The notes: generated by a model not told the origin, from the sequence alone. A stretch of 64,000 bases of DNA from G965230065 sp965230065 (GCA_965230065.1 OZ245942.1:2728001-2792000); one strand, 5' to 3'. Positions 34,676-43,831 are shown, counted from the first letter of the stretch. A program made the numbers and translations.

Positions 34676-36394
34676 ATGATTTTTCGCATACCTTTCTTGA
34701 TTATAGTCTTTTTCTCTTGCATGCTTGCAGCCTGTGACGCCCCACCAAAAGCCGAGTTGGTACTTCTGCATGGTAACATTTACACCGTCAATGAAAACCA
34801 GCCCAAGGCTGAAGCCATCGCTATCATAGGCGATACCATCGCTTTTGTGGGCAGTAACGAAGCGGTATCCACCTGGATTGGTGAGGAAACTCAGGTATTG
34901 GATTTGGAAGGAAAAACAGTCACACCGGGACTAATAGAAGGACATGCCCATTTTATGGGCGTAGGAGAAAACCAACTGAACATTGACCTGCTGCAAGTGA
35001 AAAGTTATGAAGAAATGGTAGAGAAAGTAGCAGCAGCCACTGCGGAAGCTGAGCCAGGCACGTGGATTTTAGGCCGGGGCTGGCACCAGGATAAATGGGA
35101 TTCCCTGCCCACTATGGTCAACGGCTTTCCGGTACACGAGGCCTTGAGTGCAGTTTCACCCAACCACCCGGTGTATTTAGGGCATGCCAGCGGTCATGCT
35201 GCACTGGCCAATGCCAAGGCCATGGAGATAGCCGGGGTGATGAATATCACCAAAGAAGGAATGCCCATTGAAGAAGTAGAAGGGGGAGAAGTTATTAAAG
35301 ATGATTTGGGAAACCCTACAGGTATTTTTAATGAGAACGCGATGGGGCTGGTTGTACAGCACATTCCTGAAGACAGCCCGGAACGTAGCCTGAAGGCGGC
35401 AGAACTGGCTATGGAAGAATGTCTGGCAAATGGCATTACCTCTTTTCATGATGCCGGTATCACCCAAAAAACTATTGACCTCTATAAGCAACTGGCCAAC
35501 GAAGCAAAGCTCAAAGTCAGGTTATATGCCATGCTGAGCGGTGGGGATACTACCTTGCTCAAAAGCTACTATGAAAAAGGGCCGGAGGTTGGGCTTGGTA
35601 ACAATTTTCTGACAATCCGCAGTATCAAGTTATATGCAGATGGTGCCCTGGGCTCGCGGGGAGCCTGGCTATTGGAAGCGTACTCGGATATGCCCGGGCA
35701 GTACGGACATGTTACCACACCCATGGAATATGTGTATGAAGTTTCTTTACAAGGACTTGAACACGGTTTTCAGGTATGCACCCATGCCATTGGCGACCGG
35801 ACTAACCGGGAGGTGCTGGACCAGTATGAAAAAGCTTTTACCCAAATGCCCGATAAGGCTAAGGATGTTCGATTTCGTATTGAACATGCGCAACACATCA
35901 GTGCTGCGGATATTCCCCGCTTTGGTGAGTTGGGTGTGATTCCGGCCATGCAGGCCATCCACATGTCATCTGACCGTCCGTGGGCGATTGAGCGTTTGGG
36001 GCAGGCCCGCATTGAAGAAGGGGCGTATGTGTGGAGAAAGCTGTTAGACTCGGGGGCAATCATCGCCAATGGCACCGACGCTCCGGTAGAGCCGATCAAT
36101 CCCATAGCGAGCTTTTATGCCTCAGTAAGCCGGAAAACATTAGCAGGCACACCAGAAGGTGGATACGAACCCTCTCAGAAAATGACCCGGGAAGAGGCCC
36201 TGCAATCCTACACTATTTTCCCTGCCTATGCTGCTTTTGAAGAAAACATCAAAGGCTCTGTAGAAGTAGGAAAACTGGCTGACTTTACGGTGTATTCCCA
36301 AGACCTTATGACCGTGCCAGAAGATCAAATTTTGGATACAAAGATTGAAATGACCATTGTGGGGGGTAAGGTGCTGTATGAGCGTGTGCCGTAA
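34676..36394 (+). CDS. Amidohydrolase lipoprotein, YtcJ-like
   Basis: From ATG 34676 (MIFRIPFLIIVFFSC) 572 residues; a TTG at 34649 is rejected because it only adds residues before the signal. Lipobox MLAAC. The amidohydrolase TIM barrel shows GLIEGHAHF (metal-binding HxH), GRGWHQDKW, SGHAALANAKAM, FHDAGIT, KLYADGALGSRGAWL (probable carboxylated Lys), HAIGDRTN, EHAQHI and NGTDAPVEPINP. This matches COG1574 proteins annotated as exoenzyme regulatory protein or N-substituted formamide deformylase-like. It hydrolyses an amide, probably at the cell surface. Convergent with the next gene. Confidence 0.9.
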   Translation: MIFRIPFLIIVFFSCMLAACDAPPKAELVLLHGNIYTVNENQPKAEAIAIIGDTIAFVGSNEAVSTWIGEETQVLDLEGKTVTPGLIEGHAHFMGVGENQLNIDLLQVKSYEEMVEKVAAATAEAEPGTWILGRGWHQDKWDSLPTMVNGFPVHEALSAVSPNHPVYLGHASGHAALANAKAMEIAGVMNITKEGMPIEEVEGGEVIKDDLGNPTGIFNENAMGLVVQHIPEDSPERSLKAAELAMEECLANGITSFHDAGITQKTIDLYKQLANEAKLKVRLYAMLSGGDTTLLKSYYEKGPEVGLGNNFLTIRSIKLYADGALGSRGAWLLEAYSDMPGQYGHVTTPMEYVYEVSLQGLEHGFQVCTHAIGDRTNREVLDQYEKAFTQMPDKAKDVRFRIEHAQHISAADIPRFGELGVIPAMQAIHMSSDRPWAIERLGQARIEEGAYVWRKLLDSGAIIANGTDAPVEPINPIASFYASVSRKTLAGTPEGGYEPSQKMTREEALQSYTIFPAYAAFEENIKGSVEVGKLADFTVYSQDLMTVPEDQILDTKIEMTIVGGKVLYERVP

Positions 36395-36428
36395 AGTATT
36401 TTATCCACTAAGGAAAACATTGCACATT

Positions 36429-37064
36429 TTACTTCTCAGAAATTATTTTCAGGTTTTTAAAACCGCCTTCCGAATTGTTACCTGTCCATAGCCCTACCCA
36501 ACCCTCTTGCCGGGCACTTAATTGTTCAATTTCCAGGGAAGGTGTATCAGCATGGTTCACATATACTTTTACGGAAGGGTACGCTACCACAATGGTGGCA
36601 TGAAACCATTCATCCGGATTGGGCACAGGGCTTACCGGGTTTTCATATTTCTCTGGATGCGCCTTTCTTAATTTTGACCATGTGTATGCAGGATGCGATA
36701 TGTACTGAACGGAATGCCCGTTCCTCTCAGAGTTTTTGAAGTTAAAGGGGCGAAAATATACGGCATCGTATGTATCATCATCTGCCCCATGAAAAGCTAC
36801 GCCTACGAAGCTTTGTCCGGGTGCGTTTTTGCCCTTAATATCTACCTCAATGGTGCCATTCTTAAAACTCAAACCTTTCAACTTTGCTACGCCATCCCCT
36901 GGTTGTGCATCCAGCATAATTGTCTCCTTTTCATAAGTTGCGTTGCGGTTATGCACAGACCATTGTTTTGCATCCTGCATATCAGGAGAAGTGGTTTTTG
37001 ATTGGGCATGTACATAGTAAATTTGTACAAGGATTAATAGGAAAATGATATTCAGGGTTTTCAT
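36429..37064 (-). CDS. Secreted concanavalin-like (DUF1080/LamG-type) protein
   Basis: A 211-residue protein with an N-terminal signal (MKTLNIIFLLILVQIYYVHAQ). The body is a jelly-roll beta sandwich: LKGLSFKNGTIEVDIKGKNAPGQSFVGVAFHG, YDAVYFRPFNF, DEWFHATIVVAYPSVKVYVNHAD and GWVGLWTGNNSEGGFKNLKI. The pattern is like family-16-type or DUF1080 domains, but no catalytic acid pair is evident. It lies 34 bp from the convergent amidohydrolase and 48 bp after the permease on the same strand, so it may be the last gene of the padR-permease unit. Confidence 0.8.
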   Translation of the reverse strand: MKTLNIIFLLILVQIYYVHAQSKTTSPDMQDAKQWSVHNRNATYEKETIMLDAQPGDGVAKLKGLSFKNGTIEVDIKGKNAPGQSFVGVAFHGADDDTYDAVYFRPFNFKNSERNGHSVQYISHPAYTWSKLRKAHPEKYENPVSPVPNPDEWFHATIVVAYPSVKVYVNHADTPSLEIEQLSARQEGWVGLWTGNNSEGGFKNLKIISEK

Positions 37065-37112
37065 AGAATTAGGTTGTTTTAAAAGGTTAGAAATTGGTTA
37101 AAGTATGAAAGA

Positions 37113-39713
37113 TTATTCTGAACGTAATGAATCCACCGGGTTGGCCAGTGCGGCTTTGACCGTTTGAAAACTTACGGTCAATATAGTAATGAGCAATGCC
37201 CCCAATCCTGCTACTGCCAAAACCCATCCCGATATTTCAGTGTGGTATTCATAGTTCTGCAACCAGGCATGCAGGAAATACCAGGCAATGGGAATAGCAA
37301 TGAAGCAGGAAACCAGCACCAGCACCACAAAATCTTTGGACAACAATTGCCAGAGTTGGCCCACAGAAGCACCCAGTACTTTGCGAATCCCCATTTCTTT
37401 GGTGCGCTGTTCGGCTACAAAAGCGGCCAAACCGAATAGTCCTAAGCAAGAGATGAACACAGCGAGGACGGTAAAAATACCAGCCAATTTTCCAATGCGT
37501 TCTTCAAAGGCATATTTGTTGGCAAATTGCTCATCAGCAAACGTATATTCAAAGGGAGTGGCAGGGTTGTATTTTTTGAAAGTCTGCGCTATGGCTTCCA
37601 CCGCTTTGCCGGCACTGGCCTGAGGGTTGATTCTTACATTGATAAACTCAAATCGGTTGAAAGGCTCAATGATATAAAAGGTTTGTTGCACTGGGTCAAA
37701 GAGCGATTGGGATACCATATCTTCTACCACTCCTATGACGGTATATTCCCTGCCGTAAAGTTTAACGACTTCGCCGATGGGATCTTCCAAATTCATATAA
37801 TCTACCGCAGCTTCATTCAGGATCATGGCAGCAGAATCGGAAGCAAATTCCCTTGAAAAGTCGCGCCCTTCTTTTATTTTCCACTCCACTGTTTCACCAA
37901 ATTCGAAATCCACAGCACCCCGGTGCACATTCACCTGCATGTTTGGATCTTTTCCTTGCCATTCCAGTCCATAATCAGACCACCACATATCTGTAACTGC
38001 ACATTCTGATCGGGATAATTGGGCAATAGTCCCTGAAGCAAGCAGCTCATTCCGCAAGGCATTATAATCTTTCTTTGCTTCATCTGTTTTCAAGGGTATG
38101 AAAAGCAAACCATTTTTATCGTACCCTAATGGGCGGTCCTTGGCAAATTGAATTTGTTGATAGACGATGGTGGTGCCAATAATGAGGGTTACAGAAACTG
38201 TAAACTGAAGCACAACCAGTATTTTCCGTGGAAGGGAGGCATGGCGCCCTGCCCGAAAGGTGCCTTTCAGTACTTTGCTTGGCCTGAAGGCAGACAAATA
38301 AAAGGCAGGATAGCTCCCGGCAATCAGGGCAGTAACCAGGATAATGCCCAAGCCGAATATCCATAAACCAACGTTTGTCCATATCATGTTTATGTCTTTA
38401 TTAGCAACCTCATTGAACCAGGGCAAAGCCAATTGTGCAAGCACCATAGCAACCAGAAAAGCCAGAAATACCATTAAGAAAGACTCACTAAAGAACTGGC
38501 TGATAAGTTGGCTGCGAAGGGAACCAACCACTTTACGAATCCCTACTTCTTTCGCCCGCTTTTCGGAACGGGCGGTGCTCAGATTCATGAAGTTGATACA
38601 GGCAAGTAGGATTACGAAAATGCCGATGATGCCAAAAAGCCAGACAAACTCGATATAACCTCCGGTATTTACTCCGTTTTTAAAATCAGAATACAGCCGC
38701 CACCTTGACATAGGGTGCAGGAAGAGTTCGGGATTGTACTTGGCCAGGTTTTGGTCTACATTCTTTAATTTAGCATCTTTAATGGCCATTGATGCCTTTT
38801 GTATATCTGCATTTTCTGCCAACTGCACCATTACCATTAACCAGTTGTTAATCCAGCCTACATTTCTGTTTCCATTATTTGCTAACAAATCTAAATGAGC
38901 AATAAAATGGAGATCATTCATAGAAGAATTGTCTGGTAAATCTTCGTATACTCCGGTTACCTCAACGTCAAACTGATTGTCAATTTTCAGGGTTTTACCC
39001 ATGGGTTCTTCCTCGCCAAAAAGCGCATAAGCCGTTGATTCAGAAAGTAAAATAGAATAAATATCTTGCAAACCAGTCCGGGTGCCTTTCAGCATTTTGA
39101 GTGTTAATATTTCCGGTGCTGCTTCCTCCATAAAAGAACCAGATTTCGTGATGGCCTTTTTTTCATAAGATAAAATGGGGTTTTGTGTAAAGGAAGACAT
39201 GGCCACATGCTCAAAGTAACTTTGGTAATTATTGCGAAGTTCTGCTCCCAGTTGCATAGACTGGCTGAAGGATGTACTAACCTCCCCCTCATAGCTTTGA
39301 TTTTGCAGTACCATGGCAATGCGGTCATAGTTATCATGGTATTTGTTAAAAGAAAGTTCATCCCATACCCACAAGCCAATCAGCATCGTCACTGCCATAC
39401 CCACGGCCAGTCCGCCGATGTTGATGAAAGAAAATGATTGATGCCTTAGCAAGTTCCGAAAAGCGATCTTGAAATAATTTTTGAACATATCCATAGGAAT
39501 AGATTTAGTATTGTGTTGTCGTTTTAAAACAGAAGGCCGCACATACGCCAGCACTTCCCGCCAGTATTGTCTTCTGGCCTTTGTTTCTCCCACTTTTTGT
39601 ACCCGCAAATAGTACCTTTCGTGCAAATCTCCCATCACCTCTTCCAGCAGGTGAGGGGCGCAGAAGCGTTCGAGGAGTTTGGTGGGCCAGCGGGGTGGTT
39701 TGTAGTTATTCAT
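37113..39713 (-). CDS. FtsX/MacB-type ABC transporter permease with N-terminal prefix domain
   Basis: From ATG 39713 (MNNYKPPRWPTKLLERFC) 866 residues. The first ~75 residues are the soluble permease prefix domain seen when the gene is linked to padR (LERFCAPHLLEEVMGDLHERY). Then two MacB_PCD-FtsX modules, each with a periplasmic domain and 3-4 helices; the C-terminal helix set follows EQRTKEMGIRKVLGASVGQLWQLL and an analogous EKRAKEVGIRKVVGSLRSQLISQF precedes the second module. Such permeases usually move lipoproteins, peptides or antibiotics, or act in signalling. No ABC ATPase is adjacent. The padR regulator upstream is separated by an inserted element at 39741-40445. Confidence 0.9.
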   Translation of the reverse strand: MNNYKPPRWPTKLLERFCAPHLLEEVMGDLHERYYLRVQKVGETKARRQYWREVLAYVRPSVLKRQHNTKSIPMDMFKNYFKIAFRNLLRHQSFSFINIGGLAVGMAVTMLIGLWVWDELSFNKYHDNYDRIAMVLQNQSYEGEVSTSFSQSMQLGAELRNNYQSYFEHVAMSSFTQNPILSYEKKAITKSGSFMEEAAPEILTLKMLKGTRTGLQDIYSILLSESTAYALFGEEEPMGKTLKIDNQFDVEVTGVYEDLPDNSSMNDLHFIAHLDLLANNGNRNVGWINNWLMVMVQLAENADIQKASMAIKDAKLKNVDQNLAKYNPELFLHPMSRWRLYSDFKNGVNTGGYIEFVWLFGIIGIFVILLACINFMNLSTARSEKRAKEVGIRKVVGSLRSQLISQFFSESFLMVFLAFLVAMVLAQLALPWFNEVANKDINMIWTNVGLWIFGLGIILVTALIAGSYPAFYLSAFRPSKVLKGTFRAGRHASLPRKILVVLQFTVSVTLIIGTTIVYQQIQFAKDRPLGYDKNGLLFIPLKTDEAKKDYNALRNELLASGTIAQLSRSECAVTDMWWSDYGLEWQGKDPNMQVNVHRGAVDFEFGETVEWKIKEGRDFSREFASDSAAMILNEAAVDYMNLEDPIGEVVKLYGREYTVIGVVEDMVSQSLFDPVQQTFYIIEPFNRFEFINVRINPQASAGKAVEAIAQTFKKYNPATPFEYTFADEQFANKYAFEERIGKLAGIFTVLAVFISCLGLFGLAAFVAEQRTKEMGIRKVLGASVGQLWQLLSKDFVVLVLVSCFIAIPIAWYFLHAWLQNYEYHTEISGWVLAVAGLGALLITILTVSFQTVKAALANPVDSLRSE

Positions 39714-39740
39714 TGTTGTCAGCATCGCGCGGCGAACCGT

Positions 39741-40445
39741 CAGGATTTACTGGATGGGTTGGATGAACAGGATATTTGCTTTGCGAATATCTTTTGTGGC
39801 TCGCGTATTGGTGCAAGTAGTACGATCATATCATTATCATTTAGTTGGTGATTCAGTTTATTATCTCTGTTTTTCATCTATTTATCCTCCTCAATTCATC
39901 CTGTTCATCCGTTCCACGGCGGCCAGAATCCTGCCCATCCTGATTCTGACAATCTGACAACTACTTCCTAAACAACCTTTTCACCTCCAACCGCGTACCC
40001 CCAAAATTCAATAACAGGCCCTTCTCCAGATTATACACCCTCAAATAGTTCAAGCCTTGCGCTAAATGAACATCCTCGAGTTTCACCATTGCTTTAATCT
40101 CCACAAGCACCTTCTCTTCCACCAAAAAATCCACCCTTCGGCTCCCCACTTCCACTTCTTCATAATAAATCGGCATCTCCAACTCCCGGGCAAAACCTAA
40201 CCCTTCTTTCTCAAATTCTAAAGCCAGACAACGCTGATATATTACTTCCGCTCCGGCGGCCCGGCTGAAACCCACACCCCAACGTATTATGCACCTTCAT
40301 AGCACACCCAATAATTTTGTAAGTCAACGCATCATCAATCTTCTGTTCCATCTGCTAATCATTAAATTTATTCATCCTGTACATCAAGAATTTCCTGGCT
40401 ATTCTGACTCCCATCCTGTTCATCAAACCCATCCAGCCCATCCTG
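39741..40445. mobile_element. Inverted-repeat-flanked element carrying a GxxExxY gene
   Basis: Two 33-bp arms, 39741-39773 and 40413-40445, are inverted repeats of each other (29 of 33 matching; both contain CTGGATGGGTT and GATGAACAGGAT). Inside are further direct copies of ATTCATCCTGT[T/A]CATC at about 39894 and 40371 and the broken GxxExxY gene. The element sits between padR and its permease gene. The right arm runs into the padR gene and supplies its last residues and stop. No transposase is inside, so it would need to be mobilised in trans, or the repeats are of a non-transposon kind. Confidence 0.6.
39961..40351 (-). pseudogene. GxxExxY family protein, frameshifted by a 16-bp insertion
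   Basis: ATG 40351 opens MEQKIDDALTYKIIGCAMKVHNTLGCGFQ, then a 16-bp GC-rich insertion (40249-40264) shifts the frame. After it the family sequence resumes: EVIYQRCLALEFEKEGLGFARELEMPIYYE...VDFLVEEKVLVEIKAM...LNYLRVYNLEKGLLLNFGG, ending at 39961. Removing the 16 bases would restore one ~125-residue gene, the normal length. GxxExxY proteins have a PD-(D/E)XK-like core (D..VEIKA) and unknown function. The second part alone has an ATG (40275), but its N-terminus would come from the insertion. Confidence 0.8.
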
Positions 40446-40782
40446 ATTCAGACAATGGTGGTAATGTCTGAGGTGCAATCCGCTCCCACAAACTATTCCT
40501 CACTTCCCGAACCTTATGTAAAATGCTGCTACCGGCCACAGTTACCGTAAAAATGCGCTTTCTTCTACCCCCTCTTTCCGGCGTAGCTTCCCCCATTGCT
40601 GATTTTACAAAGCCTTTCTTTTCCAGCCTTTGAAGAGCAGTATGCACGGCCCCGGTGGTTACGGTTTTGCCTGTTTGTTGTTCCAGTTCTTCGGCAATTA
40701 CCACGCTGTAGGCTTCGGGGGTGAGTACGGCTACGGTGAGCAGCACTACTTCTTCAAATTCACCCAAATCACTTCTTCTCAT
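40423..40782 (-). CDS. PadR family transcriptional regulator
   Basis: From ATG 40782 (MRRSDLGEFEEVVLLTVAVL) 119 residues; upstream frame is open to 40818. A winged-helix PadR domain is clear: EAYSVVIAEELEQQTGKTVTTGAVHTALQRLEKKGFVKSAMGE, then GGRRKRIFTVTVAGSSILHKVREVR. PadR regulators of this subtype precede the prefix-domain FtsX permeases and probably regulate them. The last residues (SESGWAGWV and stop) are encoded by the right arm of the inserted element, so the native C-terminus has been replaced. Confidence 0.9.
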   Translation of the reverse strand: MRRSDLGEFEEVVLLTVAVLTPEAYSVVIAEELEQQTGKTVTTGAVHTALQRLEKKGFVKSAMGEATPERGGRRKRIFTVTVAGSSILHKVREVRNSLWERIAPQTLPPLSESGWAGWV

Positions 40783-41014
40783 AAGAATATTCTGATTACT
40801 TCTATTTCGGTATAACAAATGCGTTGCCAGGAAAGAAATATAATGTTTATGGGCAGGAAAGAGGGGATTCAGCTTTTTGCAATTTCTGATGTTGTGCGAA
40901 AATGGACAATTGGTATCCGATATAGGACAGTTTAATATAATTTTATCCCTATCTGTGAGAAGTATTAAAATGTTATTAGTAACTTTATTAGAAGTAAACA
41001 GGTTTTTAGCAATT

Positions 41015-41242
41015 ATGAATGACTTTTTGCACTACATTAGCATTAATCCAAATATCCGGTTCGGAAAACCTTGTATCAAAGGAACCCGCATTGCTGTGGT
41101 AGATATTTTACAATGGTTAGCCGCGGGGATGAGTTTTGAAGAAATTACGGAAGATTTTCCTCAAATAAGCAATGAACATATCCGGGCCGCCCTGGCCTTC
41201 GCTGCCCATCGCGGGAATATCAGTAAAATTATAGCAGCATAA
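41015..41242 (+). CDS. DUF433 antitoxin-like protein
   Basis: From ATG 41015 (MNDFLHYISINPNIRFGKPCIKG) 75 residues; the frame is open back to 40877, but the family begins here. DUF433 signature: NPNIRFGKPCIKGTRIAVVDILQWLAAGMSFEEITEDFPQISNEHIRAALAFAA, a winged-helix-like fold usually paired with a DUF5615 PIN-like protein in a proposed toxin-antitoxin module. The adjacent partner (41244) is truncated, so this antitoxin is orphaned. A related intact pair lies at 61853-62457. Confidence 0.85.
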   Translation: MNDFLHYISINPNIRFGKPCIKGTRIAVVDILQWLAAGMSFEEITEDFPQISNEHIRAALAFAAHRGNISKIIAA

Positions 41243-41243
41243 C

Positions 41244-41402
41244 ATGAACTTGCTCATGCAAAAAGGGTTTCCTCCCAAAATAGTTCTTTTACGAATAGGA
41301 AACCAAAGCACCAGACAAATAGCTGAGATACTTATTCATCACAAAAGCAAACTTGAATCTTTATGGCATTCCGATGACTATGGTATTTTGGAAATATATT
41401 AG
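41244..41402 (+). pseudogene. Truncated DUF5615-type PIN-like toxin remnant
   Basis: ATG 41244 opens a 52-codon frame: MNLLMQKGFPPKIVLLRIGN, then QSTRQIAEILI and a C-terminus ending YGILEIY. The region from MQKGFPPKIVLLRIGNQST on is the C-terminal third of DUF5615/PIN-like proteins; the catalytic acidic N-terminal part is missing. The start MNLL may be what is left of the original N-terminus after an internal deletion. It lies 1 bp after the DUF433 stop, the standard pair spacing. Not expected to be a working nuclease. Confidence 0.65.
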
Positions 41403-41406
41403 AACC

Positions 41407-43317
41407 ATGAAAAACCTACTCACTTCCCTCCTACTGCTTATCATTGTTTTTCCTGCATTTGCCCAAAATACAATGACCCCCGAACTACTTTGGGAATTGG
41501 GCAGGGTAAGTGCCATCGGGCTTACCCAAGATGGCAACAGTGTAGTTTATCGGGTAACCCATTATGACATTGACAAAAACAACAGCAGGAGCCAAACATT
41601 TAGCATTCCCCTGCAAGGAGGAAACCCACAGGAAATAGAAAATGCGGATGAACTGGTTTCTAATCACCGCTTGTCGCCCAATGGACAGTACCTGCTCAGC
41701 GTAGAGGAAGTAAAAGTCCATAAAGTGTATGGTAAAGATTTTTACCCTGCCCTGGATAAATCGGAAGTGATGATTTATGACGAACTCAACTATCGCCACT
41801 GGGATGAGTGGGAAGACGGGGCTTACAATCACCTTTTCCTGCACCCGGTAACCAACGGTGAAGCCGGTGAAGGCAAAGACATTATGGAAGGAGAACCGCA
41901 TGATTGTCCGCAAAAACCTTTTGGGGGTGATGAGGATTTTGTGTGGAGCCCCGACAGCAAGCAGGTGCTGTATGTTACCAAAAAGAAATACGGCAAAGCA
42001 TACGCCATCAGTACCAACACCGATATTTATGCTTACGACCTTGAAAGCGGCACTACCACCAACCTTACCGAGGGCAGACTGGGCTACGATACCCAACCTG
42101 CCTTTTCTGCAACCGGTACCCTGGCATGGCTCAGTATGAACCGGGAAGGGTACGAATCAGACAAAAACGACCTCATCGTCAGGCATAATAATGTTGACAT
42201 CAACCTTACCCAGCGGTGGGATGGGACGGTGAATGGTTTTGAGTGGGCTGAAGATGGCCGGAACCTGTTTTTTACAGCCCCGGTAGATGGCACTGTTCAA
42301 TTATTTACGGTAGATGACCCAGGCATTACACGAAAACTTCCCGTAGTGAGGCAAATTACAGAAGGCATGTTTGATATTACGGGCATTGTAGGGCAAAAGG
42401 GCAATACACTCATCGTAACACGTACCGACATGAACCATGCTGCCGAATTATATACGGTGGATATTACCAATGGGCAAATGCAACAGCTTACGCATGTAAA
42501 CGATGCTATTTATAACCGCATTGGGCTTAGCAAAATAGAAAAACGCATGGTGACCACGACTGATGGTGAAGAAATGCTGGTGTGGGTCATTTATCCGCCC
42601 AACTTTGACCCGACACAAAAGTATCCTACTTTGCTCTACTGCCAGGGAGGACCACAGGGGGCATTGAGTCAGTTTTATTCGTTTCGGTGGAATTTTCAAC
42701 TGATGGCCGGGCAGGGCTATATTGTGGTAGCACCCAACCGTCGGGGTATGCCGGGCCACGGCGTATCCTGGAACGAAGAAATCAGCAAAGACTGGGGTGG
42801 GCAGGCCATGCAGGATTATCTCTCGGCCATTGATGAAGTAGCTCAGGAAAGCTTTGTAGACAACGACCGGCTGGGCTGTGTGGGTGCGAGCTTCGGAGGA
42901 TACTCCGCCTTTTACCTTTCCGGCATTCATGACAACCGCTTCAAAACTTTCATTGCCCACGACGGGGTCTTTAACCTGAAAAGTATGTACGGAACCACCG
43001 AAGAACTTTGGTTCGTCAACTGGGATATTGGCGGTGCTTACTGGGAAGAAGACAATGCCGCTGCCATGAAAAGCTACACCCAGTATGACCCCAGCAATTT
43101 TGTTGATAAATGGGATACGCCCATCCTCATCATCCAGGGAGGGAAAGATTACCGGGTGCCCATTGGGCAGAGTTTGGAAGCTTTTCAGGCGGCCCAACTT
43201 CGGGGTATCAAAAGCCGTTTGCTGTATTTCCCCAACGAAAACCACTGGGTGCTCAGTCCGCAAAATGCCCTGGTGTGGCAGCGGGAGTTTTACAAGTGGC
43301 TGGAAGAAACTTTATAA
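41407..43317 (+). CDS. S9 family peptidase (prolyl oligopeptidase type), secreted
   Basis: From ATG 41407 (MKNLLTSLLLLIIVFPAFAQ) 636 residues with a clear signal peptide. An N-terminal WD40-like beta propeller (residues ~30-380; FVWSPDSKQVLYV, YDTQPAFSATGTLAWLSMNREG) is followed by the alpha/beta hydrolase domain with the nucleophile Ser495 in GASFGGYS, Asp in IIQGGKDYRVP and His in NENHWVL. It should be a periplasmic dipeptidyl/oligopeptidase degrading small peptides. It starts only 4 bp after the truncated toxin remnant, so it may depend on read-through from there or a promoter in that DNA. Confidence 0.93.
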   Translation: MKNLLTSLLLLIIVFPAFAQNTMTPELLWELGRVSAIGLTQDGNSVVYRVTHYDIDKNNSRSQTFSIPLQGGNPQEIENADELVSNHRLSPNGQYLLSVEEVKVHKVYGKDFYPALDKSEVMIYDELNYRHWDEWEDGAYNHLFLHPVTNGEAGEGKDIMEGEPHDCPQKPFGGDEDFVWSPDSKQVLYVTKKKYGKAYAISTNTDIYAYDLESGTTTNLTEGRLGYDTQPAFSATGTLAWLSMNREGYESDKNDLIVRHNNVDINLTQRWDGTVNGFEWAEDGRNLFFTAPVDGTVQLFTVDDPGITRKLPVVRQITEGMFDITGIVGQKGNTLIVTRTDMNHAAELYTVDITNGQMQQLTHVNDAIYNRIGLSKIEKRMVTTTDGEEMLVWVIYPPNFDPTQKYPTLLYCQGGPQGALSQFYSFRWNFQLMAGQGYIVVAPNRRGMPGHGVSWNEEISKDWGGQAMQDYLSAIDEVAQESFVDNDRLGCVGASFGGYSAFYLSGIHDNRFKTFIAHDGVFNLKSMYGTTEELWFVNWDIGGAYWEEDNAAAMKSYTQYDPSNFVDKWDTPILIIQGGKDYRVPIGQSLEAFQAAQLRGIKSRLLYFPNENHWVLSPQNALVWQREFYKWLEETL

Positions 43318-43390
43318 CCCAGGCGGTGATTTAACACAACAATATCGGAGAGGTTTATAAAAGCAACTTGGGCTGAGGGAAGAAAATAAA

Positions 43391-43418
43391 GAAACCTGGC
43401 AGACATACACCAGGTTTC
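43391..43418 (-). terminator. Terminator of the Dabb gene
   Basis: GAAACCTGG (43391-43399) and CCAGGTTTC (43410-43418) form a 9-bp stem with a 10-nt loop. On the minus strand it is followed by TTTATTTTCTT. Lies 17 bp after the Dabb stop. Confidence 0.75.
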
Positions 43419-43435
43419 AGCCTTACTAAAAGTTA

Positions 43436-43831
43436 TTATTTCATTGGAGAATAATCCACTACAAAAGCATCCTCAAAAATACCCGTACTCCTCAGCAATT
43501 CTCCAAACTTCTTGTGTTCGGGGTGTGGCAAATACGCGTCCCGGGCCTGGGCATCTTTAAAGGTGAGCAAGTATACATGGGTGAAGCCGAGGTTTTTACC
43601 TTCCGGACTGTCATTCACGCCATGCTCAAAAGCCACAATGCCGGGAATTTTGTCTTGCAAATCCCTGAACGCATCGGTAACTTTTTGGATTTGTGCTTCG
43701 GTAGCATCGGGCTTGTATTTAAAAACTACTACATGCCGTACCTGGTCTTTTTTTGCCATATAGAAACTGGTTAGTGCAAAAACAGCCAATAAGGCTGCTG
43801 CGGAAATGGTAAAAATTACATTTTTTTTCAT
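43436..43831 (-). CDS. Dabb (stress-responsive alpha/beta barrel) protein with membrane anchor
   Basis: A 131-residue protein. A single N-terminal hydrophobic segment (ISAAALLAVFALTSFYMA) acts as signal or anchor. The Dabb domain follows: VRHVVVFKYKPDATEAQIQKVTDAFRDLQDKIPGIVAFEHGVNDS and HVYLLTFKDAQARDAYLPHPEHKKFGELL. Dabb proteins form small dimeric alpha/beta barrels; functions range from polyketide cyclase to stress proteins. Its export is notable. Between 43832 and 44015 the DNA is AT-rich, with repeats of a TTTAGAATTTAGG kind and no gene. Confidence 0.88.
   Translation of the reverse strand: MKKNVIFTISAAALLAVFALTSFYMAKKDQVRHVVVFKYKPDATEAQIQKVTDAFRDLQDKIPGIVAFEHGVNDSPEGKNLGFTHVYLLTFKDAQARDAYLPHPEHKKFGELLRSTGIFEDAFVVDYSPMK

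Noticed and set aside
40371..40456. ATCCTG repeats read as a possible CRISPR array
   Set aside because: Units vary in length and spacing and there are no regular spacers or cas genes.
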